Positions 30,901-39,063 are shown, counted from the first letter of the stretch. The stretch is 64,000 nt of DNA from Opitutaceae bacterium (GCA_028281165.1 JANQKI010000088.1:1-64000); one strand, 5' to 3'. Translations and numbers: made by a program. Notes: generated by a model from the letters alone, not told the origin.

Positions 30901-32306
30901 TAGATCCCTTTCGAAAGCCAAATGATTGTTCTATAAAATTAGCAGAAGCCCTGTTGTCTGAAGCAAATTCGGTTGAGGGAGAAAACGTGGTCGCTTATCG
31001 AGGAAATCATCGCTGGGGGCGCTTGTTTGAGCGAGTCGATGAAAAACCCGACGATAAGCAGGTTCGGGAAATTATGCTAAAAAAGGGAGGTTCCTATGTA
31101 ATCACGGGCGGTCTAGGAGGGGTAGGGATGGAACTGGCGGAAAGGTTGGCTGAAGAGTATCAAGCCCGTATTGCCATGATAGATAATCGGAACTTTCCCG
31201 GTCGTGAGCTTTGGTCTAAACATCTTGCTTCGAATGATTCCGATCATTGGGAATCTAGAACTATAAAGAGAATACAGTCGCTTGAAGCTAATGGAGAATT
31301 GACTATATTCGCTTCTGCGAATGTTGGGGACTTCGGTCAATTTGAGAGCGCGATTTCGAAAATAGAGGAGAAGTGGGGACGCATTGATGGAATATTCAGT
31401 TGCGCTGGCTCCTCGGATGAGGGCGGCATTCTTATTCGAAGATCCAATGGAGAGGGTACGAAGGTTTTAAAAGAGAGTTTGAGAATTATTGATGCACTAG
31501 AGAGAACTATGGATTCAAGGGATATGGATTTTGCGCTTCTTTTTAGCGGCATTGGAGTAGCATTAAAACACGCGGAAGTTGGTCGCGCTGGTGCGTTGGC
31601 TGCTTACGAAGTTTTCGATGCGTTCGCAGAACGCTGCTCAGAGAAGTTGCCGTTTCCGGTTGTATCTGTAAATTGGAGCGACTGGAAAGGTGCCGGTCAA
31701 ACTGTCGAAAAGGAGGAGCTCTGGAGGAAAAGCCATCAACAGAATGAAGACCTTCTGTTTATAGAGGATTTCGCATTGTTGCCGTGCGAAGGTTGGGATG
31801 CTCTGAAAAAGGTGTTAGCTATCGGTTTAGAGAGGGTTGCCGTGTGCACGTATGACTTGAATCGCCTCTGCGATCTTAATGAAGGGCAGTCCGAAAGCGC
31901 TGTTCCTTGGGACTCCGAGCTTGAGTCTCTGGACGAGAAGCCGATGCACCCTCGCCCTTCTATGAGCTCAGACTATGTAGCCGCAGGGAATGAGATTGAG
32001 GAGAGGCTCGCGGGACTATGGCAGAAATTCCTGCGTATCGAAAAAGTGGGTATGAATGACAATTTCTTCGAATTGGGGGGTGACTCCTTGTTGGCTGTTC
32101 ATTTGATGCAGCAAGTGAGCAAGGTGTTTCAGGTCGAAATTACTGCCTCTCAATTGTTCGAGGGACCGACTGTGGCGACGCTCGCTCGAATAGTTGCTCC
32201 TGATGGAGGAATCGAGGAAGTATTGGCGGAGAGTGTTCAGCGTGGCGCATCCCGGTTAGAACGACGAAAGGTGCGACATTCACGAGACAGCGAATCGGTG
32301 TTTTGA
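27969..32306 (+). CDS. Polyketide synthase, KS-(inactive AT)-(inactive KR)-ACP
   Basis: A 1445-residue protein. The KS looks active: Cys180 in NTLCSSSLVAV, EAHGTGT near 315 and TNIGHL after it. The next 330 residues align with an AT domain but have lost its key residues. GQGSQ is absent, the GHSxGE elbow is GEGCGE near 615 (no Ser), and there is no HAFH block; the domain is also short. The KR keeps the nucleotide-binding GGLGGVG near 1047 and the Ser near 1190, but the active Tyr aligns with Ala and the Asn with Tyr. The ACP is intact (LGGDSLLAVHL near 1370). So the module can probably accept and transfer a chain, but must be loaded in trans or act without extending, and should not reduce. 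The gene ends the cluster; no release domain follows. Confidence 0.92.
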   Translation: MTSKHEDSVAIIAMNGRFPGAETVERFWDNLKNGVESVKFFTQEELINSGELDEHLRDNPKFVSADAVLEDMDKFDATFFDFSAREAEILDPQHRLFLEAAWEAMESAGYDAKKSDWRFGVFAGSALSGYMVRNLYSNPGLVEELGTFKTMLANDKDFLSTRVSYKLDFMGPSVNVNTLCSSSLVAVHMACHSLLDYHCDVALAGGVSFQISRNEAFFYQEGGIGSSDGHCRAFDAKGDGTVSGSGLAIVVLKRLEDAVEDGDVIHAVIRGTGMNNDGASKNSYTAPNPDGQAECIAEALSMANVDADTISYLEAHGTGTNLGDPIEIAGLTRAYRSHTDRRQYCPIGSVKTNIGHLVTAGGAASLIKTVMSMKHRQIPASLNFETPNPKIDWENCPFYVNTELSDWETLPDTPMRAGVSSFGIGGTNVHLVVEESPVSRESGNTRETKLLTLSAKSENALKYIHENLREFLTNDEDLNLADVCFTHAVGRRDFGFRRSILFKDREEVLEQLGRFEKDLISDQRGMNRSAVFVFADKAELPVSIIHAYYQTEASFAGAVDEVDAAFRLAGESSLKLRLLGQTEESIEERIRSFAIQYAIGSFLSANGVAADLMIGEGCGELVAIALSQMGSLSDLAALLVANDDKTRAQLELTKFQEGKTAIYSLVCNGELTVEDLTRLAYWETALNCQGGCLSEAISAQIGGTDFVFASSDTDVPLEGSEFPYAYLFYEDENTEMNGIADVFSHFWSAGGTVDWNRYYASEIRNRIELPTYPFERRRYWIDEYRNHTECLDSPSELRRVEDSNQWFYRPTWKRLRRLSGRTVAPAPDEAWAVFDDGDNLSSVFIELLRSRGANFVRIEKGSTIERVSDSHLRIDVGDPAGFDSVVGSLKRSSPKRIRCCYFWADTQKPVEAFIGLTNLLQAVAKGMTGVGCSIVAITRGAFEVVGRDGSNVAFAAISALCKLAEVEFLDMGCCHVDLDPFRKPNDCSIKLAEALLSEANSVEGENVVAYRGNHRWGRLFERVDEKPDDKQVREIMLKKGGSYVITGGLGGVGMELAERLAEEYQARIAMIDNRNFPGRELWSKHLASNDSDHWESRTIKRIQSLEANGELTIFASANVGDFGQFESAISKIEEKWGRIDGIFSCAGSSDEGGILIRRSNGEGTKVLKESLRIIDALERTMDSRDMDFALLFSGIGVALKHAEVGRAGALAAYEVFDAFAERCSEKLPFPVVSVNWSDWKGAGQTVEKEELWRKSHQQNEDLLFIEDFALLPCEGWDALKKVLAIGLERVAVCTYDLNRLCDLNEGQSESAVPWDSELESLDEKPMHPRPSMSSDYVAAGNEIEERLAGLWQKFLRIEKVGMNDNFFELGGDSLLAVHLMQQVSKVFQVEITASQLFEGPTVATLARIVAPDGGIEEVLAESVQRGASRLERRKVRHSRDSESVF

Positions 32307-32932
32307 TTGCTCTTGCTGATCTAGAATACTCGGCCACGGCATCAGAAAATGTCCTTTAGGGTATTTGGAACTTGCATGTGCTAAAAGATTTCCGTGGTGA
32401 GAGCCGCCACGGGTCGGGAATGCTCAATATGTCTACCAGATCTCTCATGACTCTTGTTGCGCTAAGCAAAGTTCATTGCAACGGAGTGCTTCGTCGTCGC
32501 GGGAGCTACAGAGCGGTAGGCCCCAGAGTGACAGACACTAGGTTGGTGTAAGGACTTTTAAGACTGGTCCGGGGTGAAGAGTGGTGTGGGAGGGTTCTAG
32601 GAGCTTTAAATGTAGCTATGGTTTTTCTAAAAATATCTCTTCTATTCCGTGCTATAGAGTTATTCCTTAAGATCTTCATTACCAGTATCTTAAACATTTT
32701 AAAAATAGCGAAGTTCTTGAAGTACCGATGAATGACTTTGAAATCTGACTTTTATGCGTTCTTAAGCGGAAGCTGATGTGTCGTTGTAATTACTGCGCAT
32801 TTCGTGGCCACTATCTATTTCTCTCAATTACTCACATTGTAGGTTCTCAATAACCTAAAAATTTGATTTCTGGTTATTATTGTTGACTGTCGACAATATG
32901 AATTTCTTTGTGTAGGCAACCGTAAACAAAAA
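32307..32932. other. 626-bp region between PKS cluster and padR, no gene recognised
   Basis: No frame longer than about 60 codons has any family feature. The right part is A+T-rich and carries the padR upstream region with an imperfect dyad. The left part (32340-32600) is closer to the window average and could be the remains of a gene, but I cannot identify one. Confidence 0.5.
32878..32898. promoter_or_regulatory. Candidate PadR operator (imperfect palindrome)
   Basis: Arms of 10 bases with one mismatch flank a single central base: TATTGTTGAC then T then GTCGACAATA. The dyad ends 34 bp before the padR ATG. PadR-family repressors bind dyads near their own promoters and usually control the adjacent transporter, so this is a reasonable autoregulatory site. 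No second copy was noticed elsewhere in the window. Confidence 0.5.
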
Positions 32933-33268
32933 ATGGGAAAAAATGATCTTCTTCGAGGCGCCCTCGATCTTCTTATTCTAAAAGTTCTATCAACGGGACA
33001 GCTTCACGGCTGGGATATTTCAAAACGTATCCACGTGGTGTCCGCGGATCAAATCTTAATTAAACAAGGTTCTTTGTATCCGGCTCTACATCGGCTCGAG
33101 CTAAAAGGTTATGTCGAAGCGAGTTGGGGGGTGTCCAAAACGGGTCGCAGCGCTAAGTTTTACCAGCTTTCTTCGAAGGGCAAGACCCAGCTGCAACAAG
33201 AGACTCGAACTTGGCTTAGTTTTTCTGATTCGATTTCTTTGATTCTAAACCTCGAGGAAACAGTCTGA
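32933..33268 (+). CDS. PadR-family transcriptional regulator
   Basis: A 111-residue winged-helix protein with the PadR pattern: LLRGALDLLILKVLSTGQLHGWDI at the N-terminus, QGSLYPALHRLELKGYVEASWG in the recognition helix and wing, then KFYQLSSKGKTQL. It is of the short PadR class (subfamily 2 like). The stop codon overlaps the start of the downstream permease gene by one base (TGATG), so the two form an operon. PadR genes are commonly paired with ADOP-type permeases in Acidobacteria and Verrucomicrobia. It probably represses this operon; an effector cannot be guessed. A direct role in the neighbouring NRPS/PKS cluster is possible but unsupported. Confidence 0.92.
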   Translation: MGKNDLLRGALDLLILKVLSTGQLHGWDISKRIHVVSADQILIKQGSLYPALHRLELKGYVEASWGVSKTGRSAKFYQLSSKGKTQLQQETRTWLSFSDSISLILNLEETV

Positions 33269-36003
33269 TGGGGAGTTGGTTAAACGCCATTCGTATGAAG
33301 CTGCGATCCATTTTTAGGAATGACGCTGTCGAAAATGAGCTGAATACTGAAATGTCCTTTCATTTGGATAATCTCATTGAGAGGAATATCGAAAACGGCA
33401 TGGAGCCGAGCGCGGCCCGAAGGGAGGCCCTCAAGAACTTTGGCAATGTGGAGGCTCTTAAAGAAGATTCCCGAGAGTTCCTGGGTGTTCGCGTACTGAC
33501 CGAACTTCTCAGAGACATTCGATTTTCGTTAAGGATGTTTTGGAAGTCGAAGGGCTACACCGCGATCCTGATCTTTACTTTCGTTTTCTGTGTGGGTCCA
33601 TGCGTGCTTGTATTCAACATATTTAATTCCCTCTATCTCAACCCTGACCGGTACCCGGAAGAGGACCGGATAGTTCGTATCTATGACGAATTTGAAAATT
33701 ATTCTGCTAGCGGTGAACGACGTAGGGGGACAAATTGGGTTCTTTATAACGAGCGCAAGGAACAATCGCAGTATATTGAAAGTATCGATGCTCAAATAAT
33801 TGACCATCGCAACGTACGAGTTGATCGAGACAATCCGCCCGAGTTTGTAGATGTCATGGGAATTACGCCATCTATGTTCGACGTGCTGAAAATTGAGCCT
33901 CGGCTCGGCCGTCGTTTCTATGAGACGGATATTGGAATCGGCACTAATGAGAAGGTGGTTATAATAACTCATCAATGGTGGCGTACGCACTATAACGAAG
34001 ATCCGGATGCTGTTGGTCGAACGCTCATGATTGATGGAGAGCCGTGGGAGATTGTTGGTGTTATGCCGGAAGGTTTCTCCTTGCCTCCTTTCGCCGGTCG
34101 ATGGGACGTCGCAAGTATTGGTTTATTGACTCCCAACGCTCCGAGCGACCGACACGTTCGTCCAGAACGGAGGTATCGCATATCCCCCATTGGATGTCTT
34201 GCTCGCCTAAAGCCCGGCGTAACAAAGGACATGATCGAGTCTGAGCTCGCTTCGATCAATGCGCTCAATGCCGAAGCCTACCCAGCGTTCGGCGAGTTCC
34301 AGAGGGACCATCCCTTAATTACGCGTACAATAACGGTCGGCGAGGATCAGATAAGAGACCTCGAATCCACGTTTTTGCTAGGGATTCTTATGTCTGGATT
34401 TGTATTTGTTGCAGGCTCTTTGAGCATAGTTAACTTCGTGCTCGCACGGAATAGCCATCGCATCCAAGAGTTAGCAACGAGAGCTTCTCTAGGCGCGAAT
34501 ACTAACCGACTTGTACGTCAGCTTATTTCGGAAAGCGGAATTGTCGCTTTCTTAGGTTGTGTGTTTGCTGTTTTTCTCACTCAATTTGGCCTTCAAGCTC
34601 TCAATTATCTCGGGATGTTCGATTTCTTTCCCATGGCCCCACGCTTGAATGCAGACTTCGAAACGGTAGTTGTAGCGATTTTCCTGTCCTTTGCCATTGC
34701 AGCGATTTGCGGGTTGGTATCGATTTTTCCGATGCTAACGCGCGGCGGACTGAGCAGCCATCTTAAGGATGGCAGCAGAAGTAGTACAGGCAGCGTCTCG
34801 CTTAAGAAATACCGGGGTGCTTTGGTTCTGATCCAATCGGCTATTGCTCTAGCTTTGCTTATAAATGGTGGACTGCTTACTCGGAGTTTCGTCGAAATCT
34901 TGAGAATTGATCCGGGTTATGAGACTGAGAATCTTCTCTATGCGACAGTAAGGCCGCCTGATGGACGCTATACACAAGAAGAAAGATTTTCAAAAATGTT
35001 GGCGCTCGAAAGGCGTATACAAATGCTTCCTGAAGTGGTGACTGCGGGGCTCACAAACTGGCCTCCGATGAAACACCCCAATATATCCAGAAACCGGGTA
35101 GTGCGATTCGAGAGCCCTGTTCTCCAGAATGCTCCAGTTATTTCAATGGATATGGTAAGCCCAGGCTACTTTGAAGCGTTGGGCATCTCTGCGATGAAAG
35201 GCCGTCTTTTCCAAGAGACCGATGTCGTGACTGAAGCCGAAGTAGTGGTGATCGATGCCGCATTGGCCAGTCGACTGTTTCCAGACGAGGACCCTATTGG
35301 AAAGCGTATCGCTTTGCATTCTGCTGGGGGCCACCTTCATGCGGATGTTCAACCCAGGCACAGTTGGCAGACTATTATAGGAGTCATTAATCCAGTGCGT
35401 ATCAATGACCTATACACGCCTTCATCAGGTATGGTTTATCGACACGTTGGTGGTAGACATCTCTATTGGTTTGGCTTTGTGGTGAAGGTTCGTTCCACAA
35501 TTCAAGATGCGATTCGATCTATGCAGGACTTACTCTTGTTGATGGAATCTAATGTAGCGGTTGGGCACCCTTTAGCCCTGGATCTTGCAATTGCCAAGCG
35601 CTACGCTGAACGTAAAAATATTCTGTATTTTTGTCTCGGGCTTGCATCAATTGGACTTGGCCTAGCTATTCTTGGAGTTTCCGGAATGATAGCCTATTCC
35701 ATTGCTGCTCAGAAAAAGGAAATTGGTATAAGGCTTGCGTTGGGAGCTAGCCGAAGAGCCATTTTGGTCGGCAGTGTGACGTTTTGGCTAAAGCTAGCAG
35801 CTATTGGTATCGGCGTCGGATTGATTGCTTCTGTTGCGTTCTCGGGCGAGACGAGGGGTCTGCTCTATGAGACAGAACCGCTTGATCTGCCAACCTATGT
35901 TCTGGCAACACTTCTTTTTTCAGCGGTAATTATTGTCACGGCATACTCCACTGCCCGAAGAACGACAATGATCCATCCTCTTGATGCCATAAAGGATTGG
36001 TGA
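33268..36003 (+). CDS. ADOP-type ABC permease (duplicated FtsX/MacB-like domains)
   Basis: A 911-residue membrane protein of the acidobacterial duplicated orphan permease type. Residues 1-80 are the soluble leader typical of the family (ENELNTEMSFHLDNLIERNIENGM ... ARREALKNFGN). The first transmembrane helix is near 95-120, followed by a large extracytoplasmic MacB-like domain, three helices near 370-490, a second periplasmic domain near 540-760 and a final helix set near 785-905 with the FtsX signature (KKEIGIRLALGASRRAIL). No ATPase gene lies beside it, as is usual for these orphan permeases. Substrate unknown; MacB relatives move peptides, lipoproteins or toxins. Being next to an antibiotic-like cluster it could contribute to resistance, which is a guess. 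Confidence 0.88.
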   Translation: MGSWLNAIRMKLRSIFRNDAVENELNTEMSFHLDNLIERNIENGMEPSAARREALKNFGNVEALKEDSREFLGVRVLTELLRDIRFSLRMFWKSKGYTAILIFTFVFCVGPCVLVFNIFNSLYLNPDRYPEEDRIVRIYDEFENYSASGERRRGTNWVLYNERKEQSQYIESIDAQIIDHRNVRVDRDNPPEFVDVMGITPSMFDVLKIEPRLGRRFYETDIGIGTNEKVVIITHQWWRTHYNEDPDAVGRTLMIDGEPWEIVGVMPEGFSLPPFAGRWDVASIGLLTPNAPSDRHVRPERRYRISPIGCLARLKPGVTKDMIESELASINALNAEAYPAFGEFQRDHPLITRTITVGEDQIRDLESTFLLGILMSGFVFVAGSLSIVNFVLARNSHRIQELATRASLGANTNRLVRQLISESGIVAFLGCVFAVFLTQFGLQALNYLGMFDFFPMAPRLNADFETVVVAIFLSFAIAAICGLVSIFPMLTRGGLSSHLKDGSRSSTGSVSLKKYRGALVLIQSAIALALLINGGLLTRSFVEILRIDPGYETENLLYATVRPPDGRYTQEERFSKMLALERRIQMLPEVVTAGLTNWPPMKHPNISRNRVVRFESPVLQNAPVISMDMVSPGYFEALGISAMKGRLFQETDVVTEAEVVVIDAALASRLFPDEDPIGKRIALHSAGGHLHADVQPRHSWQTIIGVINPVRINDLYTPSSGMVYRHVGGRHLYWFGFVVKVRSTIQDAIRSMQDLLLLMESNVAVGHPLALDLAIAKRYAERKNILYFCLGLASIGLGLAILGVSGMIAYSIAAQKKEIGIRLALGASRRAILVGSVTFWLKLAAIGIGVGLIASVAFSGETRGLLYETEPLDLPTYVLATLLFSAVIIVTAYSTARRTTMIHPLDAIKDW

Positions 36004-36135
36004 ACCCAAACCTGGTTCGTAAGCGTGTCAAAAGCCTCTTGAGTTCGTAGTAGCTGTGCTGTTACGAATTCTGCGATACCGTCCTGTCTAGGAAAGGCTT
36101 TAGCATGGTACAATGAAAACGGTTGCTATTGATTA

Positions 36136-36750
36136 ATGGACAAAGGGTTATCGAAGTGCAAACGCGAAAAATGTCTGAGCCACTTTTGCGAGGACATTCC
36201 AGCCTCCAAAACCGCTCAACTGACAGGCATGAACCGCAACACCGTGAACCGCTACTATAACGCCTTTCGAGAACGTATATTGTCATGGCAATACAAGTAA
36301 GTGATAAGCTCGTTCGGAGAGATCGAGATAGACGAATCCTATTTCAGAGGTCGCAGAGCCGCCGGCAAGATGCCGTTGTTCGGGCTCCTTAAGAGAAGGT
36401 ACAAGGTGTTGTCGACGGATAGCCTCGGTTAGCAAAACCGCCCAGATGCCTATAATAGAGGGCAAAGTGCTGGAAGGCAGCGCTATCTACTCGGATGGAT
36501 GGATGGTCATCTTCAATGGCTATGACCATTATCGAGCCTTCCAAAGCGGAACCGAGTTCTCGTGCGCAACAAGAGCCACATAAACAGCATAGAGACCTTC
36601 TGGCCCTTCGCCAAGAGAAGGCTCGTGCAGTTCAAAGTAATCAAGGATTATAAGCTCATCCTGCACCTGGCTGAATGCCAATTCAGATACAATAGTAGAA
36701 ACGGAAACTTAATGGATGTATTGATAAATGAATACGCCATGCTAATCTAG
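36136..36750 (+). pseudogene. Decayed IS1595-family (IS1016-like) transposase
   Basis: Translated pieces in two frames line up in order with an IS1595-type DDE transposase: a helix-turn-helix start (SKTAQLTGMNRNTVNRYYNAFRERI), then GEIEIDESYFRGRRAAGKMPLFGLLKR, then in another frame EGSAIYSDGWMVIFNGYDHYRAF, then NKSHINSIETFWPFAKRRL back in the first frame. In-frame stops occur at 36298-36300 and 36430-36432, and there are at least two frameshifts, with some internal loss. It cannot make a working transposase. A 10-base direct repeat, AAAGGCTTTA, stands outside it at 36093-36102 and 36801-36810; whether this is an insertion footprint is uncertain, since no terminal inverted repeats were recognised. 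Confidence 0.8.
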
Positions 36751-36945
36751 AGCCAATAGAAAAGCCAGTTCTTCGCAAGGCACAGTACAGTTGTTTGTTT
36801 AAAGGCTTTAACGGGATGAGAATTGCTACGGTTTGATGGATTTTTCAACAAATCGATCAAATTAGTAGTGAATTCTCGTCGCCTAAAAGAGGCTCTTTGC
36901 ATTTATGCTTATATTGTACTTATTAAATAGTACGTCATTGTTAGA

Positions 36946-37029
36946 ATGAAATCGCCCCATCCAAAATGCCCGAAGATCCCCCGCAAGTCCAGCAAGAAGA
37001 AAAGCTACTACTATCAAGACAAAGATTAG
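36946..37029 (+). CDS. Possible 27-residue Lys-rich micro-ORF upstream of the 37037 gene
   Basis: An ATG-to-TAG frame encodes 27 residues beginning MKSPHPKCPKIPRK and ending with Tyr-Tyr-Tyr-Gln-Asp-Lys-Asp. It is rich in Lys and has one Cys. It ends 7 bp before the ATG at 37037, and its stop lies in the presumed ribosome-binding region (TTAGGCG) of that gene. No clear Shine-Dalgarno precedes it. It might be a leader peptide, a small precursor peptide or chance. A second short frame (36966-37037) overlaps it in another phase, which weakens the case. No family recognised. Confidence 0.25.
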   Translation: MKSPHPKCPKIPRKSSKKKSYYYQDKD

Positions 37030-37036
37030 GCGAATA

Positions 37037-38194
37037 ATGATTCACGCTATAAAAGAAAAAATTCTCAAACCTCGGTTGAATCCAAGGTTGCGTTTCCCCT
37101 ACAAAATGCTGGACACGAGCAAAGACCCTATTTTGAAAACTCTCCCTTTTTACGCTTTTATCACTGGCTCATTGGATCTAGGAAAGGCTAATTCGATTTC
37201 GTTTTTAACTAATAACTACATTCAAATAGCTGTTCACAAAAATTTTAGAGAAAACTTCAATAACGTTTTGGAATTTAATCCAAGAGTCTATTATTCGACA
37301 TTAGAACAGTCGAATGTATTTGATACGGTCTATCCTGATTGGAGTGGATTTTTAAATGAAGTAAATAATAATCCTAGTTTATGCATTGAGTATGTGTCGA
37401 AGATGCTTGATGATGGGTTTTATTGTTTGTCCTGTTTAGACTTATGTTACTTGAGCCCTTCTTTCTCTCGTAGGAAAGCCCATATTCCTCATCGAGAGTT
37501 GATTGTAGGGTATGATAAGAAAAAACGTGCATTTATTAATGTGGGTTATGTCAAGAAAAACGGAAAGGTAAGTGAATATTGTGTTGGAAATATAGATTTT
37601 TATAACTTTTTATGCTCTCTGGTGTCTGTCTCAAATGCGGTAATATCATCACGGTCAACAGTAGAAGGTATGCGATGGTCAATGGATGATCCGGTTCTGT
37701 TTTTCTATAAATATAATCCCTTTGGTGTTCTTGATGTAGATATTGATTTGATTATCAATTCTATTCAAGATTATTTGAATGCAAAAATAAATATAAAAAA
37801 TTATCGATCTTCAGGTCTGGTATTGCAGATGAGGGAATATGATTCTTGTGGTATTGATGTCTATAAGTCGATAATTGAATTGATCGAGTTGGCGATTTCA
37901 ACAGGGAAAACCAGAATGTTGGATATGAAGTTGTTCTTTTTTATTTGGGAGCATAAGAGAGTAATGTTTATGCGTTTGAAACATCTCGAGCAATCCGGGT
38001 TTATATCCCGTTATGAAAATATTAGAAAAATGTACTCAAAAGTTGTATTATCTGCTCGAAAAATGCGGTTTTCTTATCTGGAGTTTCATATGAAATACGA
38101 TGATTCTGTATTGCGAAGCATACAATTAAGTTTGCTAGAAATGCGAGATCTGGAAGAAAGAATACTCGAATCCTTGTTAAACGAGCTTTCTTAG
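37037..38194 (+). CDS. Uncharacterised 385-residue protein, possibly BtrH-like fold
   Basis: I do not recognise a firm family. Residues 150-200 contain HRELIVGYDKKKRAFINVGY followed by NIDFYNFL. This recalls BtrH-type (butirosin H N-terminal, cysteine-protease-like fold) proteins found in some peptide and aminoglycoside clusters, where a Cys earlier in the chain is used. Cys residues here lie near 116, 129, 132 and 135, but none is clearly in the family position. The C-terminal half is helical and charged with no motif. The gene is much more A+T-rich (about 32% G+C in sampled lines) than rpsB (about 57% in a sampled line), which points to recent transfer. It lies alone between a dead transposase and the tRNA-Met gene. 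AGGCG about 7 bases before the ATG supports the start. Confidence 0.7.
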   Translation: MIHAIKEKILKPRLNPRLRFPYKMLDTSKDPILKTLPFYAFITGSLDLGKANSISFLTNNYIQIAVHKNFRENFNNVLEFNPRVYYSTLEQSNVFDTVYPDWSGFLNEVNNNPSLCIEYVSKMLDDGFYCLSCLDLCYLSPSFSRRKAHIPHRELIVGYDKKKRAFINVGYVKKNGKVSEYCVGNIDFYNFLCSLVSVSNAVISSRSTVEGMRWSMDDPVLFFYKYNPFGVLDVDIDLIINSIQDYLNAKINIKNYRSSGLVLQMREYDSCGIDVYKSIIELIELAISTGKTRMLDMKLFFFIWEHKRVMFMRLKHLEQSGFISRYENIRKMYSKVVLSARKMRFSYLEFHMKYDDSVLRSIQLSLLEMRDLEERILESLLNELS

Positions 38195-38806
38195 TTCTGC
38201 TTTGTCAGATCTCGTGTTCGGGCGATTGGAGCATCCTGCGATCTACGTCCCTTTGCCCTCGCTGGTGTCTCTAGCGTATGGCTTCGAACACTTCTTCCTC
38301 ACTAAGTCCCTTTCTTGGGAGGTAGTATTCAAGGAGTTCAATGATGCCGCGTACGCTTAACAGCGGCGTTGGTTCCTGTAGCAGCAGTTGCTCCTTGAGG
38401 GCAAACGCAGTCGTCATCGCGATATCGACTCACTTTAGCTGGTTAGCGAAGAGGGGAATTCATTTTAGTACCGCCCAGCGAATCCTTGAGAATCTCTTCG
38501 ATACTCAGCTCGATTTTGGCTATCGTCGGGGCGCATTGTTTCTTTCGTCGACTTTGCCGTATAAGCGTTTCTGCAGAAAAAGCGCCAACAAAATGCAGAA
38601 AAACTAAAATACTGAGTACTCGTTCTACAGTGCAGATATGTTCCCAGCTCTTATGGCAAAACGAAATGACTACTGGGACCGAAACTGGGGCTTTGTTCAT
38701 AAGATTCGGCGATATTTCAAAGTTGCCGAACGTCCTCGGATCCCTCAGAGGTATTAGCAGTAACGAAAAAATAGATTCGCAAGTTGTTGACTATAAGTTA
38801 AATGGC
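38195..38806. other. 612-bp degenerate region, no intact gene
   Basis: Several overlapping short frames exist on both strands, none with an intact family signature. On the minus strand, 38417-38271 encodes 48 residues ending with a pattern (LLSVRGIIELLEYYLPRKGLSEEEVFEAI) that looks like the conserved tail of a larger protein, perhaps a transposase, with the upstream part broken by stops. I read this as the decayed end of a mobile or accessory gene next to the tRNA-Met locus. Confidence 0.4.
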
Positions 38807-38836
38807 GAAGGCCCAGCGGTTTACCGCTGGGCCTTC
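38807..38836 (-). terminator. Hairpin downstream of tRNA-Met
   Basis: A perfect 13-bp stem, GAAGGCCCAGCGG pairing with CCGCTGGGCCTTC around the loop TTTA, lies immediately beyond the 3' end of the tRNA-Met gene, which reads leftwards. On the minus strand it is followed within a few bases by a short T-tract (CATTTAAC). The position and strength fit a terminator or 3' processing signal for the tRNA transcript. Confidence 0.65.
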
Positions 38837-38838
38837 AT

Positions 38839-38915
<77 letters not shown>

Positions 38916-39063
38916 ACGCTTTGAAAAATCTCCCTGATATCTGGCGATTCTGAGAGAGTGGCGTAGAATTGAAAATTCATTGGGCATGTCAATGCCATTT
39001 CAGGTGAAATTTCGACAAATTTCGACAAATTACTCCTTGCCAAGAAGAGGGCTGGGCCTACGT

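Noticed and set aside
1-32306. Assignment to a zwittermicin- or colibactin-type prodrug pathway
   Set aside because: No D-Asn starter module, no epimerase domain and no ClbP-type peptidase are present; the acylase is of a different fold.
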